53,066 nt of DNA from Bacillota bacterium. Its GTDB lineage: Bacteria > Bacillota > Sulfobacillia > Sulfobacillales > Sulfobacillaceae. Positions 8,285-17,288 of this stretch are shown here, one piece after another. Below the pieces are notes generated by a model, which saw only the letters and a program-made list of their open reading frames with translations, ran no database searches and had not been told where the DNA came from. Location: positions 1 to 53,066 of the forward strand of contig JAJZBJ010000002.1 of assembly GCA_021798975.1 (NCBI GenBank). Direction: 5' to 3'. Position 1 is the stretch's first letter; every line of letters starts with the position of its first letter. The position numbers were made by a program, and so were the translations under genes.

Positions 8285-8683
8285 ATGCACGAACAATTGT
8301 TGAATGAGGCCAAGAAGGCCCAGCAGCGGGCGTATGCGCCCTATTCGAATTTCCATGTGGGGGCAGCCTTGTTGGCGGAGGACGGCACCATTATCCCCGG
8401 AGCCAACGTGGAGAATGCCTCGTATCCGTTGGGGTGCTGCGCCGAGCGCACGGCCGTGTATACGGCGGCGTCCGCAGGGCATCGTCGGTTTATGCGGATT
8501 GCCATCGTGGGACCGGGGCCCGATCTGATTAGCCCCTGCGGGGGATGCCGGCAGGTTCTCGCGGAATTCGGGGATATTGAAGTCATCATGGCGGAAGCGT
8601 CGGGCCGCATTCCGCCGCGGGTCATGATGTTGAGTGAATTGCTGCCAGCCCGGTTTACCAAGGAGGATTTGGATGGCGTATAA
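8285..8683 (+). CDS. cdd: Cytidine deaminase
   Basis: Homotetrameric-type cytidine deaminase of 132 residues, converting cytidine and deoxycytidine to uridine forms in pyrimidine salvage. Zinc ligands and the catalytic Glu are in CAERTA (Cys with Glu two residues later) and PCGGCRQV. The substrate-binding YAPYSNFHVGAALL and GANVENASYPLGC segments are intact. The ATG at 8285 follows GGAGGG by six bases; the longer open frame from 8243 is not needed. The 3' end overlaps era by 11 bases, as in other members of this operon. Confidence 0.95.
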   Translation: MHEQLLNEAKKAQQRAYAPYSNFHVGAALLAEDGTIIPGANVENASYPLGCCAERTAVYTAASAGHRRFMRIAIVGPGPDLISPCGGCRQVLAEFGDIEVIMAEASGRIPPRVMMLSELLPARFTKEDLDGV

Positions 8684-9563
8684 GTCGGGATTTGTGGCCC
8701 TGGTGGGCCGCCCCAACGTGGGCAAATCGACGTTGTTGAATGCCCTCTTGGGACGCAAAGTGGCCATTGCCACCAACAAGCCCCAGACCACGCGCAATCG
8801 TATTGTGGGGATCTTGCACCGACCAGAGGCTCAGATTGTGCTGGTCGATACCCCGGGCATTCACCGAGCCGAGCACAAGCTGGGCGAGCGGATGAACAAG
8901 ACCGCCCGTTTGAGCGCCAAGGATGCCGACCTCATCTGGCACCTGGTGGACATCAGCCGCCCCCCCAACCAGGAAGATCGATGGGTGGCGCGGTTTTGCC
9001 GCGAGAGCGGTATCCCCACCTGGCTTATTATGAACAAGGCCGACCTGGTGGATCATGTCAAGGAGCGCTGGGATCCCTATCGCGAACTCATGCCCTACCA
9101 GAACCAGTTTGTGGTCTCGGCCGCCCGGGAAACCGGATTGGAAGCGCTGGTGTCCCAGGCTTGGGAATCCATGCCGGAAGGGATGCCCTACTACCCGGAA
9201 GACATGGTGACCGACCAGAGTGAGGACTTCTACGTGGCCGAGGTGGTCCGCGAACAGGTGTTGGAGCTCACTCGAGAAGAGATCCCGTACTCGATTGCGG
9301 TTGTGGTGGACGAGCGGATTCAGCGGCGGCCAGATCTGACCTATGTCCGAGCGACCATCTATGTGGAGCGGGAGGGGCAAAAAGGCATTCTCATCGGCGA
9401 TGGCGGCAAGATGCTGAAGGATATCGGCCGGCGGGCCCGCACCGACTTGGAAGCGTATTACGCCCATCAGGTGTTTTTGGATTTGTGGGTCAAGACGCGC
9501 GAGCGCTGGCGGGACCAGGATGCTTGGCTCAAGCGCTTGGGCTATGCGGACCCGGAGCGGTAG
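8673..9563 (+). CDS. era: GTPase Era
   Basis: Ribosome-assembly GTPase of 296 residues that binds the 3' end of 16S rRNA. G1 is GRPNVGKST (about 11-19), G3 is DTPG, G4 is NKAD, and the C-terminal KH domain carries the GDGGKMLKDIG motif (about 250-260). Length is normal. The start ATG at 8673 follows AGGAGG by six bases and lies inside the end of cdd. The association with ybeY and recO in one operon matches many Bacillota and fits a shared 30S-maturation role. Confidence 0.97.
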   Translation: MAYKSGFVALVGRPNVGKSTLLNALLGRKVAIATNKPQTTRNRIVGILHRPEAQIVLVDTPGIHRAEHKLGERMNKTARLSAKDADLIWHLVDISRPPNQEDRWVARFCRESGIPTWLIMNKADLVDHVKERWDPYRELMPYQNQFVVSAARETGLEALVSQAWESMPEGMPYYPEDMVTDQSEDFYVAEVVREQVLELTREEIPYSIAVVVDERIQRRPDLTYVRATIYVEREGQKGILIGDGGKMLKDIGRRARTDLEAYYAHQVFLDLWVKTRERWRDQDAWLKRLGYADPER

Positions 9564-9565
9564 CA

Positions 9566-10357
9566 GTGGCTGTCTACCATGATCAGATGGTTGTCTTGAA
9601 GTCTCGCGCCTATCGCGACCACGATGTGATTCTCACCTTGTTTGGACGCACGAGCGGCAAGGTGGGGGCCATCGCCAAGGGGGTGCGCCGTCCCAAGAGC
9701 AAATTGGCGGGGCAGGTCAGTCCTCTGACCTTCAGCGTGGTGACGTTATATCATGGCCGTTCCAGCTTGGACACGGTGACCGAGGCAGACTTGCAACGGG
9801 GCTTTCCCCGCATAGCGGACGACCTCGAGCGGTTGGGCTGGGCCATGGTGTTGGCCGATGTGGTGGACCAGTTGTGGCCGGAACGGGAACCGTCGGAGGA
9901 GAGCTTCGTGGTTCTGCTGTCGGCGCTGGACGCTTTGCACGAGGGACGGGCGGCGGCTAGTGTAGGACTGGCGGCGGGGTTTCGATTTCTTCGCATCGCC
10001 GGCTTCTCGCCCGATTGGGATGCCTGTGGAGCCTGTCAGCGCCCGCCGCAGAAGGGACCAGTGACCGTCGACTTAGAGAACGGCAGCGTGTACTGCGCCG
10101 ATTGCCGGGCGCACACGCCGGCAGTCGCGGAGCGTATTAGCCTTGGCAGTCTACGTAGTTTACAATATTGGCTGAAGGACCATCCCAATAAATATGGACA
10201 AGCCGAAGTCAAAGGCAGCATGAAAGAGGAGCTGAAGCGCCTCTTTTTCCGATATGTGCTCCATGAAACGGCACGGCCGCTGAAGTCGTATGAGTTTCTG
10301 GCCAACGTCGACCGGCTGTCCTCCGGCCCAGAAGGTGGCGAGAAGATTGACCATTGA
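9566..10357 (+). CDS. recO: DNA repair protein RecO
   Basis: RecO of 263 residues, which with RecR loads RecA onto SSB-covered single-stranded DNA. The N-terminal OB fold starts at [20 protein letters not shown], and a four-cysteine zinc site is visible as CGAC and YCADC (about 157-187). The start chosen is GTG at 9566, two bases after the era stop and preceded by a GGAG; an ATG at 9587 would shorten the first strand. The last 11 bases overlap glyQ. Identification is clear from the domain pattern and gene order. Confidence 0.92.
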   Translation: MAVYHDQMVVLKSRAYRDHDVILTLFGRTSGKVGAIAKGVRRPKSKLAGQVSPLTFSVVTLYHGRSSLDTVTEADLQRGFPRIADDLERLGWAMVLADVVDQLWPEREPSEESFVVLLSALDALHEGRAAASVGLAAGFRFLRIAGFSPDWDACGACQRPPQKGPVTVDLENGSVYCADCRAHTPAVAERISLGSLRSLQYWLKDHPNKYGQAEVKGSMKEELKRLFFRYVLHETARPLKSYEFLANVDRLSSGPEGGEKIDH

Positions 10358-11198
10358 AGAGGTAATTCTCACATTGCAGCAATATTGGCGCGGCCAGGGC
10401 GTGATGCTGGCTGAGCCCTATGATTTGGAAATGGGTGCTGGCACCATGAATCCGCTCACGTTTTTCCGCTCGCTGGGGCCTGAGCCTTGGCGGGTCGGGT
10501 ATGTCCAGCCCAGCCGCCGTCCTGTCGACGGCCGTTATGGCGAAAATCCCAACCGCCTCTATCAGCATCACCAATTCCAAGTCATTCTCAAACCCGCTCC
10601 AGACGATGTTATCGAACTTTACCTGAAGAGCTTGGAGAGTCTGGGACTGGACCGCCGCCAGCACGACGTGCGGTTTGTGGAGGACAACTGGGAAGCCCCC
10701 ACGCTTGGCGCGGCCGGGTTAGGGTGGGAAGTATGGCTGGATGGAATGGAAATTAGCCAGTTTACCTATTTCCAGCAGATGGCGGGGCAGGAGTGCCGGC
10801 CGGTGGCGGTTGAACTGACCTATGGCATTGAGCGGTTGGCCAGCTATTTGGCAGGCGTGGACGACGTGTGGTCGTTGGAGTGGGCTCCTGGGGTGAGTTA
10901 CCGCGACCTATTCGGGCGGGTGGAGTGGGAACAGGCTACGTACAGCTTCGAAGCTGCGGACCCCGACCTTTTGGTGCGGCTGTTCGACACCTACGAGGCG
11001 GAAGCGCGCCGCTTGTTGGACTTGGGGCTGGAGCGTCCAGGATACGAATATCTCGTCAAGGCATCGCATATTTTCAACACCCTGGATGCGCGTGGGGCGA
11101 TTGCTGTGGTGCAGCGGCAGGCCTATATCGGCCGCCTGCGCCAGCTGGCTCGGCGCGCAGCTGAAGTGTATTTAGAGAGGACGGCGGCCCGTGTCTAG
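10347..11198 (+). CDS. glyQ: Glycyl-tRNA synthetase alpha subunit
   Basis: Catalytic alpha chain of the bacterial tetrameric glycyl-tRNA synthetase, 283 residues. Motif 2 and surrounding signature are present: [55 protein letters not shown]. The start is TTG at 10347, giving a leader of the same length as the Bacillus protein, with AAGGTGG at 10332-10338 as ribosome site. It overlaps the end of recO, leaving no room for a glycine T-box leader, which many glyQS operons carry. The next gene is the beta chain, overlapping by eight bases. Confidence 0.95.
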   Translation: MTIEEVILTLQQYWRGQGVMLAEPYDLEMGAGTMNPLTFFRSLGPEPWRVGYVQPSRRPVDGRYGENPNRLYQHHQFQVILKPAPDDVIELYLKSLESLGLDRRQHDVRFVEDNWEAPTLGAAGLGWEVWLDGMEISQFTYFQQMAGQECRPVAVELTYGIERLASYLAGVDDVWSLEWAPGVSYRDLFGRVEWEQATYSFEAADPDLLVRLFDTYEAEARRLLDLGLERPGYEYLVKASHIFNTLDARGAIAVVQRQAYIGRLRQLARRAAEVYLERTAARV

Positions 11199-13221
11199 CC
11201 CAGAGCGCAAAACATTTGTTGTTGAAGTGGGGGTTGAGGAAATCCCCAGCCAATACCTCCCGGGCATGGGCCAAGACTTTGGCGAGCGGATGATGTCGGG
11301 TCTTCGCGCGGCCCGTCTGGCCTGGGACGATGCTCGCGCCTTCTACACGCCGAGGCGCCTGATTTGGACCGCTCGAGTGGCACCTCAGCAGGCGGCCGAA
11401 ACGGAAATGGTGCGGGGCCCGGCGGTAGCGGTGGCCTTTAAAGAAGGGGCGCCTACTCCAGCGTTGGAAGGGTTTCTGCGACGCGTGGGATTACCAGTGG
11501 ACGCCCTGGAGCGGCAGGAGATTTCGGGCAAGGAATACTTGCTGGCACCCGTCGCCAAGGCCGCGCGTTCGGCCGAGGAGACGCTGCCGGAGGTCGTCGC
11601 CCAGGTGCTGGGTGCCTTGCCTCAGCCCCGCGCCATGCGCTGGCGGGGGGATGATACGCGATTCGTGCGTCCGGTGCGCTGGCTCACTCTGCTGCTGGAT
11701 AACCAAGTGCTCAAGGGGGAGGCCCTGGGGGTCGAGGCGGGATCCTTCACCTATGGCAACCGAACGGACCACCCCGATGCCATCGACGTTCAGTCGGTGG
11801 ACCAATATTGGCAGGCTCTCACGCAGGGCATGGTCATGTGGGACCCGCTGGAGCGGCACGAGCGCATTCTCCTCGAAGGCCGCACCTTGGCGGAGCAGGT
11901 GCACGGCGAGGTAGATTTCGATGCCGCGCTGCTTGACGAAGTGACCAACCTGGTGGAGTGGCCTACCCCATTTGTGGGAGGCTTCGATCCCGAGTTTTTG
12001 GAGGTTCCGGAACCGATCCTGATTACCTCCATGCGGGTGCATCAGCGCTATTTCCCCGTCAGAGGCGAAGACGGCCGGTTGTCGCCCCATTTCATAGCCG
12101 TGCGCAACGGCAAGGGGGCTGCATTGGATCTGGTGCGCCGCGGCAACGAAAAGGTGCTCCGCGCGCGGTTGTCCGATGCGCGCTACTTCTATGACTTGGA
12201 CCGGCGCGAGCCCTTGGCCGCGCGCCGGGGGAAACTGGCCCAGGTGACGGTGCATGCCAAGCTGGGGACCTATGCCGATAAAGTCGAACGGGTCCTGCAG
12301 CTCTTTCAGAAAACCCGCGCCTGGTGGCCCTTGGATGCCGAAGGAGTCCAGCATTTTGAAGCTAGCGCGTCACTTTATAAGTGCGATCTCTTGACCCACG
12401 TGGTGGGCGAATTCCCGGAGCTCCAAGGGGAGATGGGGGCTATTTACGCCGGCTTGGACGGGTCCCCGGTGACGGTGCAAGAGGCCATTCGGGACCAGTA
12501 TCGGCCGGGATTCCCCGGAGACCGTGTACCCCATGGCACCATTGGGCAAATCTTAGGGCTCTTGGACCGGGTGGACACCTTAATGGCGTTTTATCAGGCC
12601 GGCATCCGGGCTACGGGGTCGGAAGACCCGTTTGGCCTGCGCCGAACGGCTTTGGGTCTGGGCCGCATCGCCGCGGAGACACCCATCCTCAAGCGTCCGG
12701 TGCGGGAGCTTTTGGCCGCGGCGGCCGATGTGCTGGGCGCCGAGGCGTCGGTGGCGGAGGACGTCTACACCCTGGTGAAGAGCCGCATGGAGTCGTTTTT
12801 GGCTGAAACCTGGCCGGCTTCTGTTATCGCGCCCACGCTGGCCCGCGTATTCCCTTGGACCGCACTCAGCGAGCGCCTCGCCTTCCTGAAGGGGTTATCC
12901 CGCGACGCGGTCGACGAGGTGTCACAGGCGTACAAGCGGGTGCATCGAATCGCCCGCGATGCCGAAGGAACGGTGTACCCGGCCGCCTATCAGGGCGTCG
13001 AGGCGACGTTGGCCCAAAAGGCGGAAGCATGTCTGGCCGTACCCGCCGAAGATTTAAGCGGGTGGTGGCAGACCGTGGCTTCCATGCTTACGGATGTCGC
13101 GGCGTTTTTTGAAGACGTGTTAGTCATGGATCCGGACCCTGCAGTGCGGGCTGCCCGGTTGGGACTAGTGGTGCAAGTCGGCCAAGCATTAGGCCGCTAC
13201 TACGCGTGGGACTTGCTGTAG
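11191..13221 (+). CDS. glyS: Glycyl-tRNA synthetase beta subunit
   Basis: Beta chain of 676 residues, which binds tRNA-Gly and carries the HD-like and anticodon-binding regions. The typical opening ([16 protein letters not shown]) and the [17 protein letters not shown] block near residue 330 are visible, as is the [12 protein letters not shown] segment near 475. The start is GTG at 11191, overlapping glyQ by eight bases, with GAGAGGA upstream. Length is normal for the family. Confidence 0.96.
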   Translation: MSSPERKTFVVEVGVEEIPSQYLPGMGQDFGERMMSGLRAARLAWDDARAFYTPRRLIWTARVAPQQAAETEMVRGPAVAVAFKEGAPTPALEGFLRRVGLPVDALERQEISGKEYLLAPVAKAARSAEETLPEVVAQVLGALPQPRAMRWRGDDTRFVRPVRWLTLLLDNQVLKGEALGVEAGSFTYGNRTDHPDAIDVQSVDQYWQALTQGMVMWDPLERHERILLEGRTLAEQVHGEVDFDAALLDEVTNLVEWPTPFVGGFDPEFLEVPEPILITSMRVHQRYFPVRGEDGRLSPHFIAVRNGKGAALDLVRRGNEKVLRARLSDARYFYDLDRREPLAARRGKLAQVTVHAKLGTYADKVERVLQLFQKTRAWWPLDAEGVQHFEASASLYKCDLLTHVVGEFPELQGEMGAIYAGLDGSPVTVQEAIRDQYRPGFPGDRVPHGTIGQILGLLDRVDTLMAFYQAGIRATGSEDPFGLRRTALGLGRIAAETPILKRPVRELLAAAADVLGAEASVAEDVYTLVKSRMESFLAETWPASVIAPTLARVFPWTALSERLAFLKGLSRDAVDEVSQAYKRVHRIARDAEGTVYPAAYQGVEATLAQKAEACLAVPAEDLSGWWQTVASMLTDVAAFFEDVLVMDPDPAVRAARLGLVVQVGQALGRYYAWDLL

Positions 13222-13236
13222 ACGAGGAGGGCCCGG

Positions 13237-14049
13237 ATGGCCGAAACACGGGTTTACATTGTCTCCGATTCACTAGGTGAGACGGCCGAGCGGGTGGCGC
13301 ACGGCGCCGCCATCCAGTTCGATACCGATGTGAGGATTGAACGGGTGCCGTATGTGGTGAATCAAGAGGGGATCGACCGGGTGCTGAACCGGGCGGTGCG
13401 CGGCTCGTCGGTCATTGTCTACACCATGGTGAGGCCGGAGCTGCGGGAGTATTTGGCCAAGGCGGCTGAAGATCGCGGCATCCCGCACGTGGATGTCATG
13501 GGCCCGGTTATGGGGGCCTTGCAACAAGTACTTCACACTCCTCCGCGCCTCATTCCCGGGCTTAGCCACCGCCTCGACCAGGAATACTTCGCCCGGGTTG
13601 AAGCGGTCGAATTTGCTGTGAAGTATGATGACGGCAAGGATCCGAAAGGGATCCGTGAGGCCGATGTGGTACTGTTAGGGGTGTCACGTACAAGCAAGAC
13701 CCCGGTCAGCCTGTATTTGGCCAACCACCGCCTGAAAGTGGCCAATGTGCCGTTGGTGCCGGAAGTGCCGGTACCGGGCGAGGTATTTCGAGAAGGTCGT
13801 CTGAAGGCGGTTGGATTGATGATCGAACCGGAGCTGCTGATGTCGATTCGTCGGCAGCGCCTGAAAAGCCTGGGGCTCGGTTCGTCTGCGCAGTATGCCA
13901 CGATGGAACGCATTATGGTAGAGCTGGATTATGCTTGGGATATTTTCAACCGGTTGAAGTGTCCGGTCGTCGATGTCAGCAATCATGCAGTCGAAGAAAC
14001 CGCAACGCGGGTATTAGCGTTGCGCAATAAGGAGGCCACAGGTCAATGA
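13237..14049 (+). CDS. ppsR: Pyruvate, phosphate dikinase regulatory protein
   Basis: Bifunctional serine/threonine kinase and Pi-dependent phosphorylase of the DUF299 family, 270 residues, known as YqfL in Bacillus. It inactivates pyruvate phosphate dikinase by ADP-dependent phosphorylation and reactivates it with phosphate. The P-loop-like GVSRTSKTPVS is at about residues 149-159. GAGGAGGG lies a few bases before the ATG. The stop overlaps the start of ppdK as ATGA, so regulator and target are coupled. In Bacillus yqfL lies near sigA without the target next door, so the pairing here directly supports the substrate. Confidence 0.94.
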   Translation: MAETRVYIVSDSLGETAERVAHGAAIQFDTDVRIERVPYVVNQEGIDRVLNRAVRGSSVIVYTMVRPELREYLAKAAEDRGIPHVDVMGPVMGALQQVLHTPPRLIPGLSHRLDQEYFARVEAVEFAVKYDDGKDPKGIREADVVLLGVSRTSKTPVSLYLANHRLKVANVPLVPEVPVPGEVFREGRLKAVGLMIEPELLMSIRRQRLKSLGLGSSAQYATMERIMVELDYAWDIFNRLKCPVVDVSNHAVEETATRVLALRNKEATGQ

Positions 14050-16682
14050 CGCGCTATGTCTACCCATTCGAGGAAGGTGACGGGCAAGATCGCAAGCGGC
14101 TCGGAGGGAAAGGTGCCGGCTTGGCAGAAATGAGCCGCATCGGACTTCCGGTTCCACCCGGATTCACCATCACGACGGAGGCGTGCAACGCGTATCAGGC
14201 ATCGGAGCAGGTCCCAGACGGAATGATGGATGAGGTCTGGGACCACCTCGCTAAGCTGGAAGGCAAATTGGGCCGCAAACTCGGCCAGGTGGAGCGCCCG
14301 CTCCTCGTTTCGGTCCGTTCAGGAGCCCCCATTTCCATGCCGGGCATGATGGACACAGTACTCAACTTGGGGCTCAATCCGGATACCGCGGAAGGCATGG
14401 CCAGACTGACGGGCAACCGCCGGTTCGCGTTGGACAGCTATCGGCGGTTCATTCAAATGTTCTCGAACGTGGTCATGCACATGGAACACGCACAATTTGA
14501 ACACATATTGGAGGCGGTGAAGCACCAAGCCAGCGTGCGGCTCGACACAGAGCTGAAAGAAGCCGACTTGGAAGAAGTCATCCGCCGTTACAAGGACTTA
14601 GTGCACCAGGAAACCAGGCGGTCTTTCCCGGACGATCCGAAAGAACAGCTGCAGATGGCGATTTTGGCCGTATTTGATTCCTGGCGGAACCCGCGCGCCA
14701 TCGTATACCGACGGCTCAACAAGATTCCCGAAGATTTGGGCACGGCTGTCAACGTCCAGTCGATGGTGTTCGGCAACATGGGGGACACCTCCGCCACGGG
14801 GGTGCTCTTTACCCGCAATCCCAACACGGGGGAACCGGGCATGTACGGTGAGTACTTAACCAATGCCCAAGGCGAGGATGTGGTGGCGGGTATCCGGACG
14901 CCCAAGGAAATTGCCCAAATGGCCTCGGAAATGCCCAAAACCTATCAAGAACTGGTGGGTGTGTGCGAGCTTTTGGAACGCCACTACCGGGACATGCAGG
15001 ACATCGAGTTCACCGTTCAGGAGGAGAAGCTGTACCTCTTGCAAACCCGGAGCGGCAAACGGACTGCCCGGGCTGCCGTCAAAATCGCGGTGGATCTGGC
15101 CGAAGCGGGGGTCATTACCCGGGATGAGGCGCTGGTCCGGCAGGATCCCGATCAAGTCCAGCGTCTCCTGTACCGCCAAATCGATCCCCATGCGGCTGTG
15201 GAACTCTTAGCCCAAGGATTGCCTGCTTCACCGGGGGCGGCCTCCGGCAAGGTGGTTTTCACGGCCGATGAGGCAGAGGCGCGTGGAAATGCTGGCGAAG
15301 CGGTGATCTTGGTGCGGCCTGAAACCACACCGGATGACATCCATGGGATTGTGGCAGCACAGGGCGTCCTCACCAGCCGCGGGGGTATGACCTCACATGC
15401 GGCTATTGTGGCGCGCGGAATGGGCAAACCGGCGGTGACCGGGTGTGAGGCCGTCAGAATTTCGCTGCCGGACGAAACCTTTACGGTGGATGGCCAGGTT
15501 ATCGCCAAGGACACGGTCATCACCATTGATGGCGGCAGCGGCCGTGTCATGATGGGCCGGGTCGCGACGGTAGAGCCTGAGCTGTCTGAGGAATTTACCC
15601 AACTCTTGGAATGGGCCGACGAGACCCGGCGGCTGAAGGTGCACGCCAATGCCGACACGCCCGAAGATGCCGCCAAGGCCCGCGCGTTCGGGGCCGTGGG
15701 GGTCGGGTTGTGCCGTACCGAACACATGTTTATGGGGCAAGATCGCTTGCCCGTGGTGCAGGCTATGATATTGGCCGAGACCTTGGAAGAACGTCAGAAA
15801 GCCTTGCAGCAGCTCTTGCCGATGCAGGAGAGCGACTTCTATGGCATTCTCTTGGCCATGGACGGATACCCGGTCACGATTCGCCTTCTGGATCCGCCGT
15901 TGCACGAGTTCTTGCCGGACGTGCGGGAAACCGAAAAGGAGCTCGAGGATGTCAAGAAAGCCGGCAGAACCGCCGACGTTGACCACCTCGAGGCGGTCTT
16001 GCGCCGAGCCCGCAGTCTCTTTGAATTCAACCCGATGCTGGGATTCCGGGGCGTTCGTCTGGGCATCGTCTATCCTGAGATTTATGCCATGCAGGCCCGG
16101 GCTATTTTCCAGGCGCAGGCTCGTCTCCTCAAGGAAGGACATCATCCGGACGTCGAGGTCATGATCCCCCTGGTGGGCATACCGGAGGAACTGTCCCGCA
16201 TGAAGGATATGGTCGAGGAGATTAACCACGAGGTCGGGCGGGAGCAAGCGGTGGAACTGCCTTATAAGATTGGCACCATGATCGAAGTGCCGCGGGCAGC
16301 CTTGGTGGCGGGCAGTATTGCCGAGCATGCCGAGTTCTTCAGTTTTGGCACCAACGACCTTACGCAAACCGCCTTTGGATATAGTCGCGATGACGCCGAA
16401 TCTAAGTTCCTGCCGACCTATCTCGCCGAAAAAATCCTGTCCGACAATCCCTTTATGGTGTTGGATCGGAAAGGGGTGGGGCGGCTCATTGAGATCGCGG
16501 TGGCCGAAGGCCGCGCACAGCGGCCGTCGCTGAAGGTGGGGATTTGCGGCGAGCACGGCGGCGATCCCTCATCGATCGAATTCTGCCATCTCGCGGGCTT
16601 GAATTACGTGAGCTGCTCGCCCTTCCGGGTGCCGGTGGCGCGCCTGGCGGCGGCTCAGGCAGCGCTCAAGCATCGTGCGTAG
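14046..16682 (+). CDS. ppdK: Pyruvate, phosphate dikinase
   Basis: Full-length PPDK of 878 residues, interconverting pyruvate, ATP and Pi with phosphoenolpyruvate, AMP and PPi. Order of domains: N-terminal ATP-grasp (GGKGAGLAEM, SVRSGAPISMPGMMDT), the phosphohistidine swivel domain with GGMTSHAAIVARGMGKPAV (catalytic His near residue 456), then the PEP-binding TIM barrel ending in GICGEHGGDP. Length and motifs separate it from PEP synthase. It starts in an ATGA overlap with its regulator ppsR and is followed by a hairpin terminator. A role in gluconeogenesis or pyrophosphate-linked glycolysis is inferred from the family. Confidence 0.97.
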   Translation: MTRYVYPFEEGDGQDRKRLGGKGAGLAEMSRIGLPVPPGFTITTEACNAYQASEQVPDGMMDEVWDHLAKLEGKLGRKLGQVERPLLVSVRSGAPISMPGMMDTVLNLGLNPDTAEGMARLTGNRRFALDSYRRFIQMFSNVVMHMEHAQFEHILEAVKHQASVRLDTELKEADLEEVIRRYKDLVHQETRRSFPDDPKEQLQMAILAVFDSWRNPRAIVYRRLNKIPEDLGTAVNVQSMVFGNMGDTSATGVLFTRNPNTGEPGMYGEYLTNAQGEDVVAGIRTPKEIAQMASEMPKTYQELVGVCELLERHYRDMQDIEFTVQEEKLYLLQTRSGKRTARAAVKIAVDLAEAGVITRDEALVRQDPDQVQRLLYRQIDPHAAVELLAQGLPASPGAASGKVVFTADEAEARGNAGEAVILVRPETTPDDIHGIVAAQGVLTSRGGMTSHAAIVARGMGKPAVTGCEAVRISLPDETFTVDGQVIAKDTVITIDGGSGRVMMGRVATVEPELSEEFTQLLEWADETRRLKVHANADTPEDAAKARAFGAVGVGLCRTEHMFMGQDRLPVVQAMILAETLEERQKALQQLLPMQESDFYGILLAMDGYPVTIRLLDPPLHEFLPDVRETEKELEDVKKAGRTADVDHLEAVLRRARSLFEFNPMLGFRGVRLGIVYPEIYAMQARAIFQAQARLLKEGHHPDVEVMIPLVGIPEELSRMKDMVEEINHEVGREQAVELPYKIGTMIEVPRAALVAGSIAEHAEFFSFGTNDLTQTAFGYSRDDAESKFLPTYLAEKILSDNPFMVLDRKGVGRLIEIAVAEGRAQRPSLKVGICGEHGGDPSSIEFCHLAGLNYVSCSPFRVPVARLAAAQAALKHRA

Positions 16683-16705
16683 CGGCGTGCAACGGGTCGT
16701 GTAGG

Positions 16706-16740
16706 GAGGGGGGCGCTCTGCCGAGCGTCCCCTCTGTTCG
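16706..16740 (+). terminator. Hairpin terminator after ppdK
   Basis: The arms at 16706-16718 and 16723-16734 pair over about 12 bases with one bulged G and a G-T pair, around a TGCC loop. A weak T-containing tail (TGTTCG) follows. It lies 24 bases after the ppdK stop and before the acetyltransferase gene, and likely ends the long yqfC-to-ppdK operon. Confidence 0.6.
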
Positions 16741-16795
16741 TGTAGAAACAACCCGGGTTGAGCCATCGTATGCAATGAGTCAAGGGGGTGGCATT

Positions 16796-17269
16796 GTGGT
16801 GGACCTGGTGACTCTGACGCCGGACGATTGGCGTCTGTGGCGGGCACTGCGCTTGGAGGCATTGCGGGAAGCGCCGGCTGCCTTCGGTTCCACGCTTGCC
16901 GACTGGCAGGGCGCTGGGGATCAGGAAGCGCGCTGGCGTCAGCGGCTTACCTCAGTACCCTTCAACCTGGTTGCCCAGAGCGGTGGGAAGCCGGCCGGCA
17001 TGGTCAGCGGCCTGCGGAGCGGAGAGAATGCCGAGCTCATCTCTCTCTGGGTTGCACCCTTTGCGCGAGGGCAGGGGGTCGGGGACCGGCTTATCCTTGC
17101 CGTGGTGGACTGGGCGCGCGCTGCAGGCGCGCCACGCATCGTCCTCAGTGTCAAACAGGGCAATGAGCCAGCCGCTCGCCTATACCGCCGGCATGGTTTT
17201 GCCGAGACCGGTCAGAGTCCCGAATCGGAGCCTGGGGCGCCGGAGGACATGTTTGTCAAATCGCTCTAA
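16796..17269 (+). CDS. GNAT family N-acetyltransferase
   Basis: GNAT acetyltransferase of 157 residues. The acetyl-CoA-binding motif is LWVAPFARGQGVGDRLI (about 85-101), and the C-terminal NEPAARLYRRHGFAETG block (about 122-138) is typical. The N-terminal LTPDDWRLWRALRLEALREAP segment is often seen in GNAT proteins acting on small amines or protein N-termini, but the substrate is unknown. GTG codons at 16796 and 16799 follow AAGGGGGTGG and are the best starts; an ATG at 16775 lacks a ribosome site. It is a single gene after the ppdK terminator, with the next gene 19 bases downstream. Confidence 0.85.
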   Translation: MVDLVTLTPDDWRLWRALRLEALREAPAAFGSTLADWQGAGDQEARWRQRLTSVPFNLVAQSGGKPAGMVSGLRSGENAELISLWVAPFARGQGVGDRLILAVVDWARAAGAPRIVLSVKQGNEPAARLYRRHGFAETGQSPESEPGAPEDMFVKSL

Positions 17270-17288
17270 GGGGGGCGCCGGAACGGAG

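Noticed and set aside
10290-10346. Glycine T-box riboswitch before glyQS
   Set aside because: glyQ starts inside recO, so there is no leader space for a T-box.
15393-16556. Minus-strand open frame of 387 codons within ppdK
   Set aside because: Antisense to the conserved PEP-binding domain of PPDK, with composition of a shadow frame (His, Gln, Arg-rich).
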